A stretch of DNA of 64,000 nucleotides from Pseudomonas helleri (GCF_001043025.1 NZ_JYLD01000008.1:1-64000); one strand, 5' to 3'. Positions 41,494 to 50,615 are shown, counted from the stretch's first letter. The notes: generated by a model from the letters alone, not told the origin. Program-made: numbers and translations.

Positions 41494-42777
41494 TCAGCGC
41501 AACCGCTCAAGCATCTGGTAGTACCACATGCCCGCCGCGAGCATCGGGTTGCCGAGGAGGTCGCCCATGGGCACGCGGATGTGCTGGCAGCCGGCAAAGG
41601 TGTCGAACTGCTCCAGTTGGCCGGTGATCGCCCGGCCCATGATTTCGCCCATGATGTGGCTGGTGGCGATGCCGTGCCCCGAGTAGCCCTGGCAGTACCA
41701 GACGTTGTCCGAGAGTTTGCCCAGTTGCGGGATGCGGTTGATCACGATGCCCATCGCGCAGCTCCACTGGTACTCGATGTTCACCCCTTTGAGCGCCGGG
41801 AAGGTCTGCTCGATACACGGGCGCAATTCCCCCGCGATGTCGCGCGAGTCTTTACCGCTGTAGTTGGCGCCGCCGCCAAACAGCAAGCGGCCATCGGCGG
41901 TCATGCGGTAGTAGTCGAGCACGAAGCGGCAGTCATACACTGCGAGGTCTTGGGGGTTCAACTGGCGGGCCAGGTCGCCCAGGGGTTCGGTGGTGACGAT
42001 CCCGCCCATGGCCGGGAAGATCTTGCCCTTGAGCTTGCCCGGCTCCAGCTTGTGGTACACGTCACCGGCCAGCAGCACCTGATTGGCGTCGATGCGCCCG
42101 TGGGCCGTGCGCACGCCGGGGGTGTCGCCGTGGATGATTTCCAGCACTTCACTGTTTTCGAACATCAGCGCGCCAAGGCTTTCGGCTGCGCGGGCCTCGC
42201 CAATGCAGAGGTTGAGCGGGTGCAGGTGCATGTTGCGCATATTCTTGATTGCGCCGTCATACAGGTCACTTTGCAGAATGTCGCGCACCTGGCTGCGGTC
42301 GAGCAACGACACTTCACTGCCCATGCCACGGCGCACCGCTTCGTCGTAGTCCTTGCGCAAACCTTCCATATGGCTGGGTTTGTAAGCGGCATGCAAATGG
42401 CCGTGTTTGAGGTCGCAGCGGATGCCGTATTTTTCGACCCGCTGCTGGATGATCTCGTGCCCGCGCCAGCGCAGGTGCCAGATAAAGTCATCGACCTGGC
42501 TGCCGAGGCGACGGCGCATCTGCTTGCGCATCGCTTCATCGCCCGAGAGGCTGCCGGTCACTTGCCCGCCATTACGCCCGCTGGCGCCCCAGCCGATTTT
42601 GTTGCTCTCGACAATGGCCACTTTCAGGCCTTTTTCGGCCAGCTCGACGGCGGTCGCCACGCCGGTAAAACCGCCGCCAATAATCACCACATCGACCCGG
42701 TGCTGGCCTTGCAGCGTCGGGTAATCGGTTTCATGGGTGAGGGTAGCGGTGTAATAAGAGTTGCAACGTTCAGACAT
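41494..42777 (-). CDS. FAD-dependent oxidoreductase, PuuB-like (DAO fold)
   Basis: A 427-residue amine-oxidase-type flavoprotein. The dinucleotide motif is VDVVIIGGGFTGVATAVELAEKG at about 28-50. IGWGASGRNGGQVTGSLSG is the usual second landmark of the PuuB group, and YCQGYSGHGIATSHIMGEIMGRAI is near the C-terminus. PuuB oxidises gamma-glutamylputrescine; relatives act on other N-substituted amino compounds. The start at 42777 follows GGAG, and the frame upstream of it has no family resemblance. No gamma-glutamylputrescine synthetase gene lies beside it, so the substrate is open. Confidence 0.85.
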   Translation of the reverse strand: MSERCNSYYTATLTHETDYPTLQGQHRVDVVIIGGGFTGVATAVELAEKGLKVAIVESNKIGWGASGRNGGQVTGSLSGDEAMRKQMRRRLGSQVDDFIWHLRWRGHEIIQQRVEKYGIRCDLKHGHLHAAYKPSHMEGLRKDYDEAVRRGMGSEVSLLDRSQVRDILQSDLYDGAIKNMRNMHLHPLNLCIGEARAAESLGALMFENSEVLEIIHGDTPGVRTAHGRIDANQVLLAGDVYHKLEPGKLKGKIFPAMGGIVTTEPLGDLARQLNPQDLAVYDCRFVLDYYRMTADGRLLFGGGANYSGKDSRDIAGELRPCIEQTFPALKGVNIEYQWSCAMGIVINRIPQLGKLSDNVWYCQGYSGHGIATSHIMGEIMGRAITGQLEQFDTFAGCQHIRVPMGDLLGNPMLAAGMWYYQMLERLR

Positions 42778-42929
42778 GGTGGCTCCGTTATCTTTCTTAT
42801 AGGGGTGAGGCAGAAAGGGGGCTATGGCGCCCGCGCCGGTCCTGCTCATCCACTTCGGCCATGCACTGACAATAGGCGAGTTGTGAGGGCTAAATAAACC
42901 CCCTGTTACCAAGTTTTACAGCGACGTGA

Positions 42930-43619
42930 TCAGAACGTGACTTCGCTCACTTGCAGCACCCAGGTGATGGTCTGAGTTTTGTCATCCCACACATAGCGAA
43001 AATGCGGGCCTTGGCGTGGAATCGAAAGCGCAGGCGGGCGAAAGGCTGCTACGCATTCGTGGCCGGCAAGGCGCACGCTGTTGTACAGCAGCCCCCAGGC
43101 CGAGGCCTCGCGGTGTTGTTTGGCAAAGGCTTGCGACGTGCCATAACTGGACAGGGAAGGGTGGTGCAATGCGGGTTCGGCGCGTATATCGATCATTGGC
43201 TCAAGCACGGTGTTGATGTAGGTGCGCAGGGTGATTTCGATGCACGCTTGCTGAGTGGCGCGCCAGAATTGCTCCTGATGAAAGCGGGTCTCGGCGATGG
43301 CGGCGTCAAGGCTGTTGGCGCAGTAATAAACCCCGTAACTGCCATCGGTGAAGCGGCTGGCACGGCCGATATGGGTAAAAGCCGCCATGATCGGGGTCGA
43401 GCCTTCTCCACACAGGCGGTCTTGTGGATGCACGCGGTTAAGGACCCCGGCCTGGTCGCGCAGGCGGTCATTGGTCAGGCTTTCGAGGGCAAAGGCGATG
43501 TCCAGATCGGCCGGGTCAAGGGTGTCCTCAAACACCGAAATGGGCGGGAATGCACTGTTGATGATGCGATAAGCGTTGTTCCACTCGGGCAGCACGCTTA
43601 ACAACGAGGTGTCTGGCAT
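42930..43619 (-). CDS. RES-domain toxin (NAD+ phosphorylase/NADase family)
   Basis: A 229-residue protein of the RES family, toxins that consume NAD+. The RES core spans about 15-220: YRIINSAFPP near the N-terminus, RFTDGSYGVYYCANSLDAAIAETRFH (conserved Arg, Tyr, Ser/Ala and Glu), and the C-terminal HECVAAFRPPAL. It is larger than the smallest RES toxins (about 150 residues). The ATG overlaps the antitoxin stop by one base (TGATG), so translation is coupled. With the Xre/MbcA-like antitoxin upstream it forms a type II toxin-antitoxin pair. Confidence 0.85.
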   Translation of the reverse strand: MPDTSLLSVLPEWNNAYRIINSAFPPISVFEDTLDPADLDIAFALESLTNDRLRDQAGVLNRVHPQDRLCGEGSTPIMAAFTHIGRASRFTDGSYGVYYCANSLDAAIAETRFHQEQFWRATQQACIEITLRTYINTVLEPMIDIRAEPALHHPSLSSYGTSQAFAKQHREASAWGLLYNSVRLAGHECVAAFRPPALSIPRQGPHFRYVWDDKTQTITWVLQVSEVTF

Positions 43620-44020
43620 CAGCCCCGCACCCCATCCAGATAGCGGCGCACATCTGCCAGGTCGACCACTTGGCCGCCGAGCATGTAGCTCAACGCACTT
43701 TGGCCGTTGAATGGCGCGGTGTTGTTGGCTTTGTGGACCCACTCGTAAGCCCGCTCGGGCTGATTGCTGAACAGGATGCGCAGCGCTTTGTGCACGCCCA
43801 TCAGGTACGAAATACGCTCAAGGGTGTCGTGGGGCAGGCGAACATTCGGCAGTTTTTTGTACTTGAAGTACGTGGTGTTGCCGATAGCGCCGAGCAGGGT
43901 GCATTGCTGATCTTTGCTGCAACCCCAGTGCTCCATCAAATTGAAGAAGAACGTCAGGGCGACACGGCCCGCATCACCGCTGGTGATATCGGGCCGGGTG
44001 TTGTGGGCGACTAAATGCAT
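43619..44020 (-). CDS. Xre/MbcA/ParS-type antitoxin
   Basis: A 133-residue antitoxin. The N-terminal part contains an Xre-like helix-turn-helix (TLLGAIGNTTYFKYKKLPNVRLPHDTLERISYLMGVHKALRILF) and the C-terminal part the toxin-binding domain (AYEWVHKANNTAPFNGQSALSYMLGGQVVDLADVRRYLDGVRG). It neutralises the RES toxin and usually represses its own promoter. The start at 44020 has GGAGG five bases upstream. That GGAGG lies in one arm of an 8-bp inverted repeat (44025-44052). Confidence 0.85.
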   Translation of the reverse strand: MHLVAHNTRPDITSGDAGRVALTFFFNLMEHWGCSKDQQCTLLGAIGNTTYFKYKKLPNVRLPHDTLERISYLMGVHKALRILFSNQPERAYEWVHKANNTAPFNGQSALSYMLGGQVVDLADVRRYLDGVRG

Positions 44021-44024
44021 GGTG

Positions 44025-44052
44025 GCCTCCAAAGCGTTGATACCTTGGAGGC
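44025..44052 (-). promoter_or_regulatory. inverted repeat covering the antitoxin ribosome binding site
   Basis: GCCTCCAA (44025-44032) and TTGGAGGC (44045-44052) are exact inverted repeats with a 12-base loop. In minus-strand mRNA the downstream arm includes the GGAGG of the antitoxin, so pairing would hide it. It may equally be an operator for the antitoxin. Further upstream, GGATA (44065-44069) and TATCC (44083-44087) flank an imperfect dyad, another possible operator. Confidence 0.5.
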
Positions 44053-44113
44053 TACACCGTATCTGGATAATTACAATGAATGTATCCGCATGTGAACTGG
44101 GTAATCCATTGCT

Positions 44114-45223
44114 TTATGTGTTGGGCAGCGACTTGGCCTTGTTCATACACCGCTGGCGGCGTTCATCAACACGCTGGGCAAACCAGGCGGTGGTGAGGTT
44201 GCGGGTGATTTTAGGGCTTTGCAGGGTGATGCCCGGCAACACGGCGCGGGGCACCGGTTTGGCCTGTTGGCGGTCGGCAAGGGCAAAGACTTTGCGATAG
44301 ACCTCGGTCTGCTCAAATTCAAGGCGGTCACCTTTGAGCAACTGCTGGCGGATCTGGTTATCGCTCAAGCCCAGTTGCTTGCCGAGCACGCGAACGGCGC
44401 GTTCGGTGGAGCCTACGGCGTAAGAGCCGGGGATGGTCACGTCGCCATCCAGTGCCAGCTGTATGCCTGACACCTGGCTCACGGCATTCTGAAACGCGGC
44501 ATTGCGACTGGCGTACCAGCCCGCATTGAAGTCAGCAAAGCGATACAGCGATTGCGTGTAGTCGGCCGGGTAGCCGAGCAAATGGGCAGTACCAAAGTAC
44601 ATGCCGCCACGACGGGTAAAGACTTCCTGACGAATCGTGCCCGGTATCGGGTAGGGGTAATTCTGGGCGTGTTTCTCGGCAAAGGCGATGCTGACCTGCA
44701 TGGGCCCGCCGGTATGCACCGGGTTGAGGCTGCCAAACAGGTTTTTGCCCAGTGGCACCATGCCGATAAAGTCATCGAAGATGGCGCTCAACTGGCCTTC
44801 GGTGCGTGCCGCATCAAGGCGCTGGTTATAGGTTTTGCCCGTTGGCGAGGTGATGTTCAGTGCGCTGCGCACCACGAACTCCGGGATGTGCAGTTTGCCC
44901 GCGCGCCGATTGATTTCGCTGCGGGCAATTTTTGCCAGGTTGGGCACCGGCGGGTCTGCCTGAAAAGTCGACTCTTGCTCAGTCACGGCCAGCACCGAGC
45001 ACAGGTTTTCGTCGTTGGGCTCAAGCTTTTGCGCGGCGAAGGCGGTGTAAATGTCGTTGGCCCAGCCCTGGCGATCCGCAACGTTGGCGGGCAGCAGTTG
45101 AAGCAATCGCGCACGCGCCTGTTCGGGCGTGCGACCGGGTAGCGTCTGGGTGCTTTGGCTGCTGCACCCGGCGATCACAATGGGCAAAGAAAGCGTTAAT
45201 ACCTGCATGAAAAATCGATTCAC
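44114..45223 (-). CDS. DUF1615 lipoprotein
   Basis: A 369-residue lipoprotein. The signal is MNRFFMQVLTLSLPIVIAGC with Cys20 as the lipidated residue, which supports the GTG start at 45223 (GGGGAG upstream) over a later ATG that would lack the positive N-region. The mature part carries DUF1615 features such as LCSVLAVTEQESTFQADPPVPNLAKIARSEI and VHTGGPMQVSIAFAE. The Glu in VTEQESTF recalls lysozyme-like lytic transglycosylases, but this is not proved. It is probably outer-membrane anchored (no Asp at +2). Confidence 0.85.
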   Translation of the reverse strand: MNRFFMQVLTLSLPIVIAGCSSQSTQTLPGRTPEQARARLLQLLPANVADRQGWANDIYTAFAAQKLEPNDENLCSVLAVTEQESTFQADPPVPNLAKIARSEINRRAGKLHIPEFVVRSALNITSPTGKTYNQRLDAARTEGQLSAIFDDFIGMVPLGKNLFGSLNPVHTGGPMQVSIAFAEKHAQNYPYPIPGTIRQEVFTRRGGMYFGTAHLLGYPADYTQSLYRFADFNAGWYASRNAAFQNAVSQVSGIQLALDGDVTIPGSYAVGSTERAVRVLGKQLGLSDNQIRQQLLKGDRLEFEQTEVYRKVFALADRQQAKPVPRAVLPGITLQSPKITRNLTTAWFAQRVDERRQRCMNKAKSLPNT

Positions 45224-45265
45224 TAACGCTTAACTCCCCAAAAAATAGAACGATGTGCTGACGTA

Positions 45266-45607
45266 TCAATCGTCTCGTGTCAGCACTTCCAGCAGTTCGA
45301 TCTCAAACGTGAGGTCCGAGTTCGGTGTGATGTGTTTGCCCATGCTTCTTTCACCATAGGCCAAGTGCGCGGGAACTTGCAGTTTGCGCTTGCCGCCCAC
45401 TTTCATCCCCATCAGGCCCTGGTCCCAGCCCTTAATGACGCGGCCTGTGCCAATCACGCACTGGAACGGCTTGCCGCGCTCATGGGAGGAGTCGAACACC
45501 GTGCCATCTGCGAGCCAGCCGGTGTAGTGCGTGGTGATCAGGGCGCCTTTGACGGCAGCTTTGCCTTCGCCCAGTGCGAGGTCGGTGATCTGAAGTTCGT
45601 TGTTCAT
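45266..45607 (-). CDS. FKBP-type peptidyl-prolyl isomerase
   Basis: A 113-residue single-domain FKBP without signal peptide, so cytoplasmic. Landmarks are THYTGWLADGTVFDSSHERGKPFQCVIGTGRVIKGWDQGLMGMKVGGKRKLQVPAHLAYGE, with the binding-pocket residues Tyr, Phe, Asp, Val-Ile and Trp present. It speeds cis-trans isomerisation at proline. It lies about 42 bp upstream of the DUF1615 gene in the same direction. Confidence 0.93.
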   Translation of the reverse strand: MNNELQITDLALGEGKAAVKGALITTHYTGWLADGTVFDSSHERGKPFQCVIGTGRVIKGWDQGLMGMKVGGKRKLQVPAHLAYGERSMGKHITPNSDLTFEIELLEVLTRDD

Positions 45608-45631
45608 GGTGCAGGACTCGAAATTAAAACG

Positions 45632-45681
45632 TGTAGAAGCGAGCTTGCCTCGCGATCTTTTGATCTTTCGCGAGGCGAGCT
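45632..45681. repeat. degenerate REP pair
   Basis: TGTAGAAGCGAGCTTGCCTC-GCGATC is followed after a short loop by GCGAGGCGAGCT, a shortened and mutated inverted REP. It lies at the edge of the 348-bp gap 45608-45955, whose other half holds the Fur-box promoter region of the receptor gene. Confidence 0.75.
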
Positions 45682-45790
45682 GAGATTGCGCGGTTTTTCT
45701 CAGGATGCGGCCCGTTTGGCAATCAGTTTTAAATTATTTTTTCGTAGGACAAGGCTCTAAAACAAAGGGTTTGCGGAACTTGTCAATGAG

Positions 45791-45836
45791 GATAATTGTC
45801 ATTCGCGCTTTACTCTCAATTGAGAATGGTTACTAT
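45791..45836 (+). promoter_or_regulatory. two Fur-box-like sites
   Basis: GATAATTGTCATTC (45791-45804) and AATTGAGAATGGTTACTATT (about 45818-45837) resemble the GATAATGATAATCATTATC Fur consensus and its NATWAT repeats. They lie 120-165 bp before the receptor ATG. Repression by Fur under iron sufficiency is expected. Confidence 0.75.
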
Positions 45837-45955
45837 TGTCGCCCTGGCAGCGCCGGGGTGAGCTAAGCAAGACGAGATCCTTTGAGGGAATCGTGCCCAG
45901 CCATTCCAGCCTTTGGCCTGCTGAGCACACTCCATTGTTAAGGGATCAACTGGAC

Positions 45956-48214
45956 ATGTCGTCTCGATTCAAACGCAGTCAATTTTCACTGGCTATTGTG
46001 GCCGCACTGGCTTCACCGACCTTGCTCGCCGATGCGCTGGAGCGTGAACGCGATGAAGTGCCCGTGGAGGCCAGCGACCTGCCGGTAGATGGCAGCAAGC
46101 AGGCGCTGCAACTTGAAGAAACCCGTGTGTTGGGCACCGCCGCTGAAGAATTGAAGCAGGCGCCGGGCGTGTCGATCATTACTGCTGAAGACATTAAAAA
46201 ACGTCCGCCGGCCAATGATCTTTCCGACATCATCCGTCGTGAGCCCGGGGTTAACCTCACCGGCAACAGTTCCAGTGGCGCACGCGGTAACAACCGCCAG
46301 ATTGACTTGCGTGGCATGGGCCCGGAAAACACCTTGATCCTGATCGACGGCAAGCCGTCTTCTTCGCGTAACGCCCAACGTTACGGCTGGAGCGGCGACC
46401 GCGATACCCGTGGCGAAACCAACTGGGTACCGGCCGAAGAAGTGGAGCGTATCGAAATCCTCCGCGGCCCGGCGGCTGCCCGTTACGGCTCAGGCGCGAT
46501 GGGCGGGGTGGTCAACATTATCACCAAGCGGCCGACCGACAAACTCGGCGGCTCTTTGACGGCCTACTACCTGTCCCCGGATGACAGCGCAGAAGGCATC
46601 AGCAAACGTACCAACTTCAACCTCAGCGGCCCGCTCACCGACGACCTGGTGTTTCGCGTGTATGGCGGCCTGAGCAAAACCGACGCGGATGACGCGCGCA
46701 TCAATACCAGCGAGCAGGCCTACGCTGACAGCGTGGTGGCAGGCCGTGAAGGCGTGCGCAACAAAGACGTCAACGGCTTGTTGAGCTGGCAGTTCACCCC
46801 GGAGCAATCCCTGGACCTTGAGGCCAGCTACAGCCGCCAGGGCAATATCTACGCGGGCGATACCATGCTCAACAGCGGGGGGGATTTCGTTAACAGCCTG
46901 TACGGCAAAGAAACCTCGGTACTGCAACGCAGCATGTTTTCGGCCACCCACAATGGCTCGTTTGACTGGGGCACCACCATGGCCATGCTCAGCCATGACC
47001 TGACCCGCAACTCGCGTTTGAACGAAGGCTTGGCGGGCTACGGTGAAGGTGCGCCATCTGAGTCGGCCGGCAGCTTCCAGTCGCGCCTGCGCAACACCCG
47101 GGCCAAGGCTGAAGCCAACTTGCCGCTGGACTTTTACACCCATCAGGTGCTGACCCTGGGTGGTGAATACCTGTACGAGTCGCTGAATGATCCGGGCTCG
47201 TTGCGTCCACAAAGCTGGGACCCGGGCGTCGACGGTACTGCGGGTATTCCGGGCACTGACCGCACCCAGACCAAGTCCACCGCAAACAGCTACGCGTTTT
47301 ACGTTGAGGACAACCTTGAAGCCGGGTCCAAAACTATCGTTACGCCGGGCCTGCGCTACGACCACCACGACAAGTTTGGTGGCAACTGGAGCCCGAGCCT
47401 CAACGCTTCGCACCAGATCACTGATGAGCTGAGCCTTAAAGGCGGTATTGCCCGGGCCTACAAAACCCCGAACCTGTACCAGTCCAACCCCAACTATCTG
47501 TTGTACAGCCGTGGTAACGGTTGCAGCTCGGTAGAAGTCAATCTGGGAGGTTGCTACCTGGTGGGTAACCCGGACCTCAAACCGGAAATCAGTATCAACA
47601 AAGAGATCGGTCTGGCGTTTGACAAAGGCAACTGGCGCACCAGCGCGACGTACTTCCGTAACGACTACCAGAACAAGATCAATGCCAGCAACGAATCCGC
47701 CTTCCGTCTGCCCAACGGCCGTCGTGTATTGCAGTGGGAAAACAGCGGCAAGGCCATCGTGCAAGGGGTTGAGGGCAACCTGTTCGTCAACCTGCGCAAG
47801 GACCTGGACTGGAACACCAACCTGACCTACATGATCGACAGCAAAGACAAGAAAACCGGCGAGCCATTGAGTATCATTCCCAAGTACACGCTCAACACCA
47901 CCCTGGACTGGTACGCCACCGAGCAGCTTTCGTTCCAGGTCAGCGGCACGTACTACGGCGAGCAGAAGGCGCCCAAGTACAACATGCGCGCCAACGAGTC
48001 ACTGGACAAATCGGTGCAGCAGTCGGTTGACCCGTATGGCTTGGTGGGGCTGAGCAGCGGCTATGAGTTCAACAAAAATCTGAGCGTGCGGGTGGGCATC
48101 AACAACCTGCTCGACAAGCAGCTGTACCGCAAAGGCAACGCTGACGAGGCGGGCGCCCAGACCTACAACGAAGCGGGCCGTGCCTACTTTGCGTCGGTGA
48201 CCACCTCGTTCTGA
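45956..48214 (+). CDS. pfeA: TonB-dependent ferric enterobactin-type receptor (PfeA/FepA-like)
   Basis: A 752-residue outer-membrane receptor for ferric catecholate siderophores. It has a signal peptide (about 1-25, LAIVAALASPTLLADA). The plug domain holds ITAEDIKKRPPANDLSDIIRREPGVNLTGNS, SARGNNRQIDLRGMGPENTLILIDGKP and VERIEILRGPAAARYGSGAMGGVVNIITK, which closely resemble FepA. A beta-barrel ending in VTTSF with terminal Phe follows. The start at 45956 is preceded by AAGGGA. It is the first gene of an operon with DUF3649, PepSY and DUF3325 genes, and lies downstream of Fur boxes. Confidence 0.92.
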   Translation: MSSRFKRSQFSLAIVAALASPTLLADALERERDEVPVEASDLPVDGSKQALQLEETRVLGTAAEELKQAPGVSIITAEDIKKRPPANDLSDIIRREPGVNLTGNSSSGARGNNRQIDLRGMGPENTLILIDGKPSSSRNAQRYGWSGDRDTRGETNWVPAEEVERIEILRGPAAARYGSGAMGGVVNIITKRPTDKLGGSLTAYYLSPDDSAEGISKRTNFNLSGPLTDDLVFRVYGGLSKTDADDARINTSEQAYADSVVAGREGVRNKDVNGLLSWQFTPEQSLDLEASYSRQGNIYAGDTMLNSGGDFVNSLYGKETSVLQRSMFSATHNGSFDWGTTMAMLSHDLTRNSRLNEGLAGYGEGAPSESAGSFQSRLRNTRAKAEANLPLDFYTHQVLTLGGEYLYESLNDPGSLRPQSWDPGVDGTAGIPGTDRTQTKSTANSYAFYVEDNLEAGSKTIVTPGLRYDHHDKFGGNWSPSLNASHQITDELSLKGGIARAYKTPNLYQSNPNYLLYSRGNGCSSVEVNLGGCYLVGNPDLKPEISINKEIGLAFDKGNWRTSATYFRNDYQNKINASNESAFRLPNGRRVLQWENSGKAIVQGVEGNLFVNLRKDLDWNTNLTYMIDSKDKKTGEPLSIIPKYTLNTTLDWYATEQLSFQVSGTYYGEQKAPKYNMRANESLDKSVQQSVDPYGLVGLSSGYEFNKNLSVRVGINNLLDKQLYRKGNADEAGAQTYNEAGRAYFASVTTSF

Positions 48215-48257
48215 TCACAGCATTGGCCTGACCGCTGTTTGGGTGCAGGCAATAACA

Positions 48258-48286
48258 GGCGCGACATCCTTTGCAGGTGTCGCGCC
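48258..48286 (+). terminator. stem-loop after the receptor gene
   Basis: GGCGCGACA (48258-48266) and TGTCGCGCC (48278-48286) form a 9-bp stem with an 11-base loop. No T-run follows, so it more likely attenuates or protects the abundant receptor mRNA than fully terminates before the downstream genes. Confidence 0.6.
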
Positions 48287-48342
48287 GTTGTCACATTGGG
48301 CTCTGGCAAAACCGTGGCTGGGGCTGATGAAGGATTGAACAG

Positions 48343-48633
48343 ATGAAACTTGCATCGTCGGCATGGCTGCCGATTCTGTCTCGCGCACTGGCCGCCATGG
48401 TGGGCGGCTATGTGTTTACCTATGCCTTTACGGCGGCGCTAGCGCGGCTGTTGCCAATGGACAACGTGGACTCAATGCTGGTCGCCAGCCTGTTGTCGTT
48501 CGCTATCTATACCTGCGCCATTTTGTGGGCCTTTATGGCGCGTCATCAGTGGTCGGCCTGGATGGGTGCCGTGCTGGCGCTGCCATTGGCCGCGATCGGT
48601 TTTTGGCCGCAACTGCTGGAGCGACTCGGATGA
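48343..48633 (+). CDS. DUF3649 small membrane protein
   Basis: A 96-residue inner-membrane protein with three hydrophobic segments (about 10-38, 44-66 and 72-90). The sequence resembles DUF3649, small iron-regulated proteins that sit before PepSY-type membrane proteins. Its stop overlaps the next ATG (ATGA), so both are coupled. A role in siderophore processing or iron reduction is inferred from context only. Confidence 0.8.
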   Translation: MKLASSAWLPILSRALAAMVGGYVFTYAFTAALARLLPMDNVDSMLVASLLSFAIYTCAILWAFMARHQWSAWMGAVLALPLAAIGFWPQLLERLG

Positions 48634-50168
48634 AACAGACCATCACCCAATCTCTGGCCTGGCTGCACACCTGGGGTGGACTGATCGTAGGCTGGTTGTT
48701 GTTTGCGATTTTTCTGACCGGCAGCCTGGCGGTGTTCGATCAAGAAATCGACAACTGGATGCACCCGGAGCTGCCTGCCCACCACTTGACGGACGAACAG
48801 GCGGTGGAGCGCGGGTTGAGCTACTTGCGCGAGCATGAGCCCAACGCCAAACAATGGGGCGTAAGCCTGCCCTATGATCGTTCGCCCGAGTTGCGCGCCT
48901 CGACCGGCGGGCGTCGCGACGGCGTATCGGTGACCCTGGACCCCAACACCGGTGAAGTCTTACCAGTACGCGAGTCGGCGGGTGGGCGCTTCTTTTTCCT
49001 GTTCCACTTCACCCTGTTCATGCCCGGCATGCTCGGGATTTATGTGGTCGGTGCGCTGGCCATGGGCATGCTGGCGGCGTTGATCAGCGGCATCGTGATC
49101 CACAAAAAATTCTTCAAGGAGTTCTTCACCTTTCGCCCGGCCAAAGGCCAGCGCTCGTGGCTCGACGCGCACAACGCCAGCGCCGTGCTGTTGCTGCCGT
49201 TTCACCTGATGATTACCTACAGCGGGTTGGCGATTTTTCTGGTGATCTACATGCCAGCGGCCATGGACGCGCTGTTTGATGGCAGCCGCGACGCGTTTTT
49301 CAAGGCTCAGGACCCTGCGCCTGCGGTGGTCGAAGCCAAACGCCCGGCACAGGCCGAACCGGCACCGCTGGTAGCCATCGGGCCTTTGCTGGCCAAAGCC
49401 CGCGACGTTATGGGGCCGTTGAGCGGGGTGAGCATTACCAACCCTGGCATGAGCAACGCCGAGATTCAGATCCGGCCGATTCTGGGCAACCGCATTGCCC
49501 TGATCAAAGGCGGCGGCATGCGGTTTGACGGGGTCACGGGCGAGCAACTGTCCGGGCCGACCGAGATGCGCGCTTCGGTGCTCACGCACCGGGTAATTTC
49601 CGGTATGCACTTTGCGCAGTTTGGCGGTTACCCGATGCGCTGGGTGTACTTCATTTGCGGGTTGATCAGCAGCGCCATGATCGCCACCGGGCTGGTGCTG
49701 TTCACCGTAAAACGGCGCCGTAAATACGCCAGCGAAGGCCGGGTGGCCCAAGTGCTTTACCGGGTGATCGAGGCCGTCAACGTCACGGTGATGGCGGGTT
49801 TGAGCCTGGCCTGTATCGCTTACCTGTGGGGCAATCACCTGCTGCCGGTGGGCATGGCTGAGCGCCCGGATGCCGAGCTGACGGTGTTCTTTGGTGTGTG
49901 GGCCTTAACCCTGGTGCATGCCTTGCTGCGCCCGCGCATGCACGCCTGGCGTGAGCAACTGGGGCTGGCGGGGGTGATGTGCCTGAGCTTGCCGCTGGTG
50001 AGCCTGCTGACCGTTGATCATTCGTGGGCGTTGCACAGCCGCATGGGCGTTGAACTCACCACCATGGCTCTGGGTGGCGTGTTGTTGTGGGCGTGCTGGA
50101 AAGTCTCGCAACCGCAAGTCGAGCGGGTGCCGCGTAAAAAGGCAACTGTGTTGGCGGAGGTGAACTGA
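48630..50168 (+). CDS. PepSY-associated transmembrane protein (iron-uptake linked)
   Basis: A 512-residue inner-membrane protein. The first segment is at about 9-38 (SLAWLHTWGGLIVGWLLFAIFLTGSLAVFDQEI), with further segments around 145-165, 190-215, 350-370 and the C-terminal third. Conserved histidines in LHTWGG, FHFTLFM, PFHLMI and HRVISGMHFA could bind haem or iron. Relatives (PiuB/FoxB-like) are thought to reduce or release iron from siderophores in the periplasm. It lies between DUF3649 and DUF3325 genes in the Fur-controlled operon. Confidence 0.85.
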   Translation: MKQTITQSLAWLHTWGGLIVGWLLFAIFLTGSLAVFDQEIDNWMHPELPAHHLTDEQAVERGLSYLREHEPNAKQWGVSLPYDRSPELRASTGGRRDGVSVTLDPNTGEVLPVRESAGGRFFFLFHFTLFMPGMLGIYVVGALAMGMLAALISGIVIHKKFFKEFFTFRPAKGQRSWLDAHNASAVLLLPFHLMITYSGLAIFLVIYMPAAMDALFDGSRDAFFKAQDPAPAVVEAKRPAQAEPAPLVAIGPLLAKARDVMGPLSGVSITNPGMSNAEIQIRPILGNRIALIKGGGMRFDGVTGEQLSGPTEMRASVLTHRVISGMHFAQFGGYPMRWVYFICGLISSAMIATGLVLFTVKRRRKYASEGRVAQVLYRVIEAVNVTVMAGLSLACIAYLWGNHLLPVGMAERPDAELTVFFGVWALTLVHALLRPRMHAWREQLGLAGVMCLSLPLVSLLTVDHSWALHSRMGVELTTMALGGVLLWACWKVSQPQVERVPRKKATVLAEVN

Positions 50169-50169
50169 G

Positions 50170-50523
50170 ATGCTGGCAAATTACATTGCGGCCTGGGCTT
50201 TTGCCTATATCGGCATGCTTGCCCTGTGCCAAGGGCTTGAGCGCCATTACAAGCAAGTCTGGAACAAACCGCCGTCAACCGGGTTGCGTCGCACCTTGCG
50301 CGGGGCAGGGTGGTTGAGTCTGGCGTTGAGCTTCTACTTTTGCGGCATGGCCTGGGGCTGGGCAATGGGTCCCATTGGCTGGTTTGGTTTAATCTCGCTC
50401 AGTGGCTTTGCGTTGCTGATGTTGTTGCCGTACCGCGCACGGCTGGCGGTGTGGTTACCGCTAGGGTTCGTCCCGCTGTGGGCGGTGATCGAAATGTTAA
50501 GCCTTTACCGTTGGTCTGTTTAG
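50170..50523 (+). CDS. DUF3325 small membrane protein
   Basis: A 117-residue inner-membrane protein with four hydrophobic segments and LALCQGLERHYKQVW near the N-terminus. The family usually follows PepSY membrane proteins in siderophore loci. Its ATG lies two bases after the preceding stop, so it belongs to the same operon. Function unknown; probably an accessory of the PepSY protein. Confidence 0.82.
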   Translation: MLANYIAAWAFAYIGMLALCQGLERHYKQVWNKPPSTGLRRTLRGAGWLSLALSFYFCGMAWGWAMGPIGWFGLISLSGFALLMLLPYRARLAVWLPLGFVPLWAVIEMLSLYRWSV

Positions 50524-50568
50524 GTATTTTTGACAGGTAGGCAGCTCCACGCAAATGGCCGAATCTCT

Positions 50569-50590
50569 TGAGTCAAACAGACTCAGTTTT
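50569..50590 (+). terminator. short stem-loop between the iron operon and the LodA-like gene
   Basis: TGAGTC-AAACA-GACTCA is a 6-bp perfect hairpin followed by GTTTT. It is a weak terminator candidate that would separate the siderophore operon from the next gene, or attenuate read-through. Confidence 0.5.
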
Positions 50591-50615
50591 CGGTCATTTT
50601 GCGGAGTGCTTCAGT

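Noticed and set aside
46490..47764. 424-codon minus-strand frame opposite the siderophore receptor
   Set aside because: Antisense shadow of the receptor barrel, no family features.
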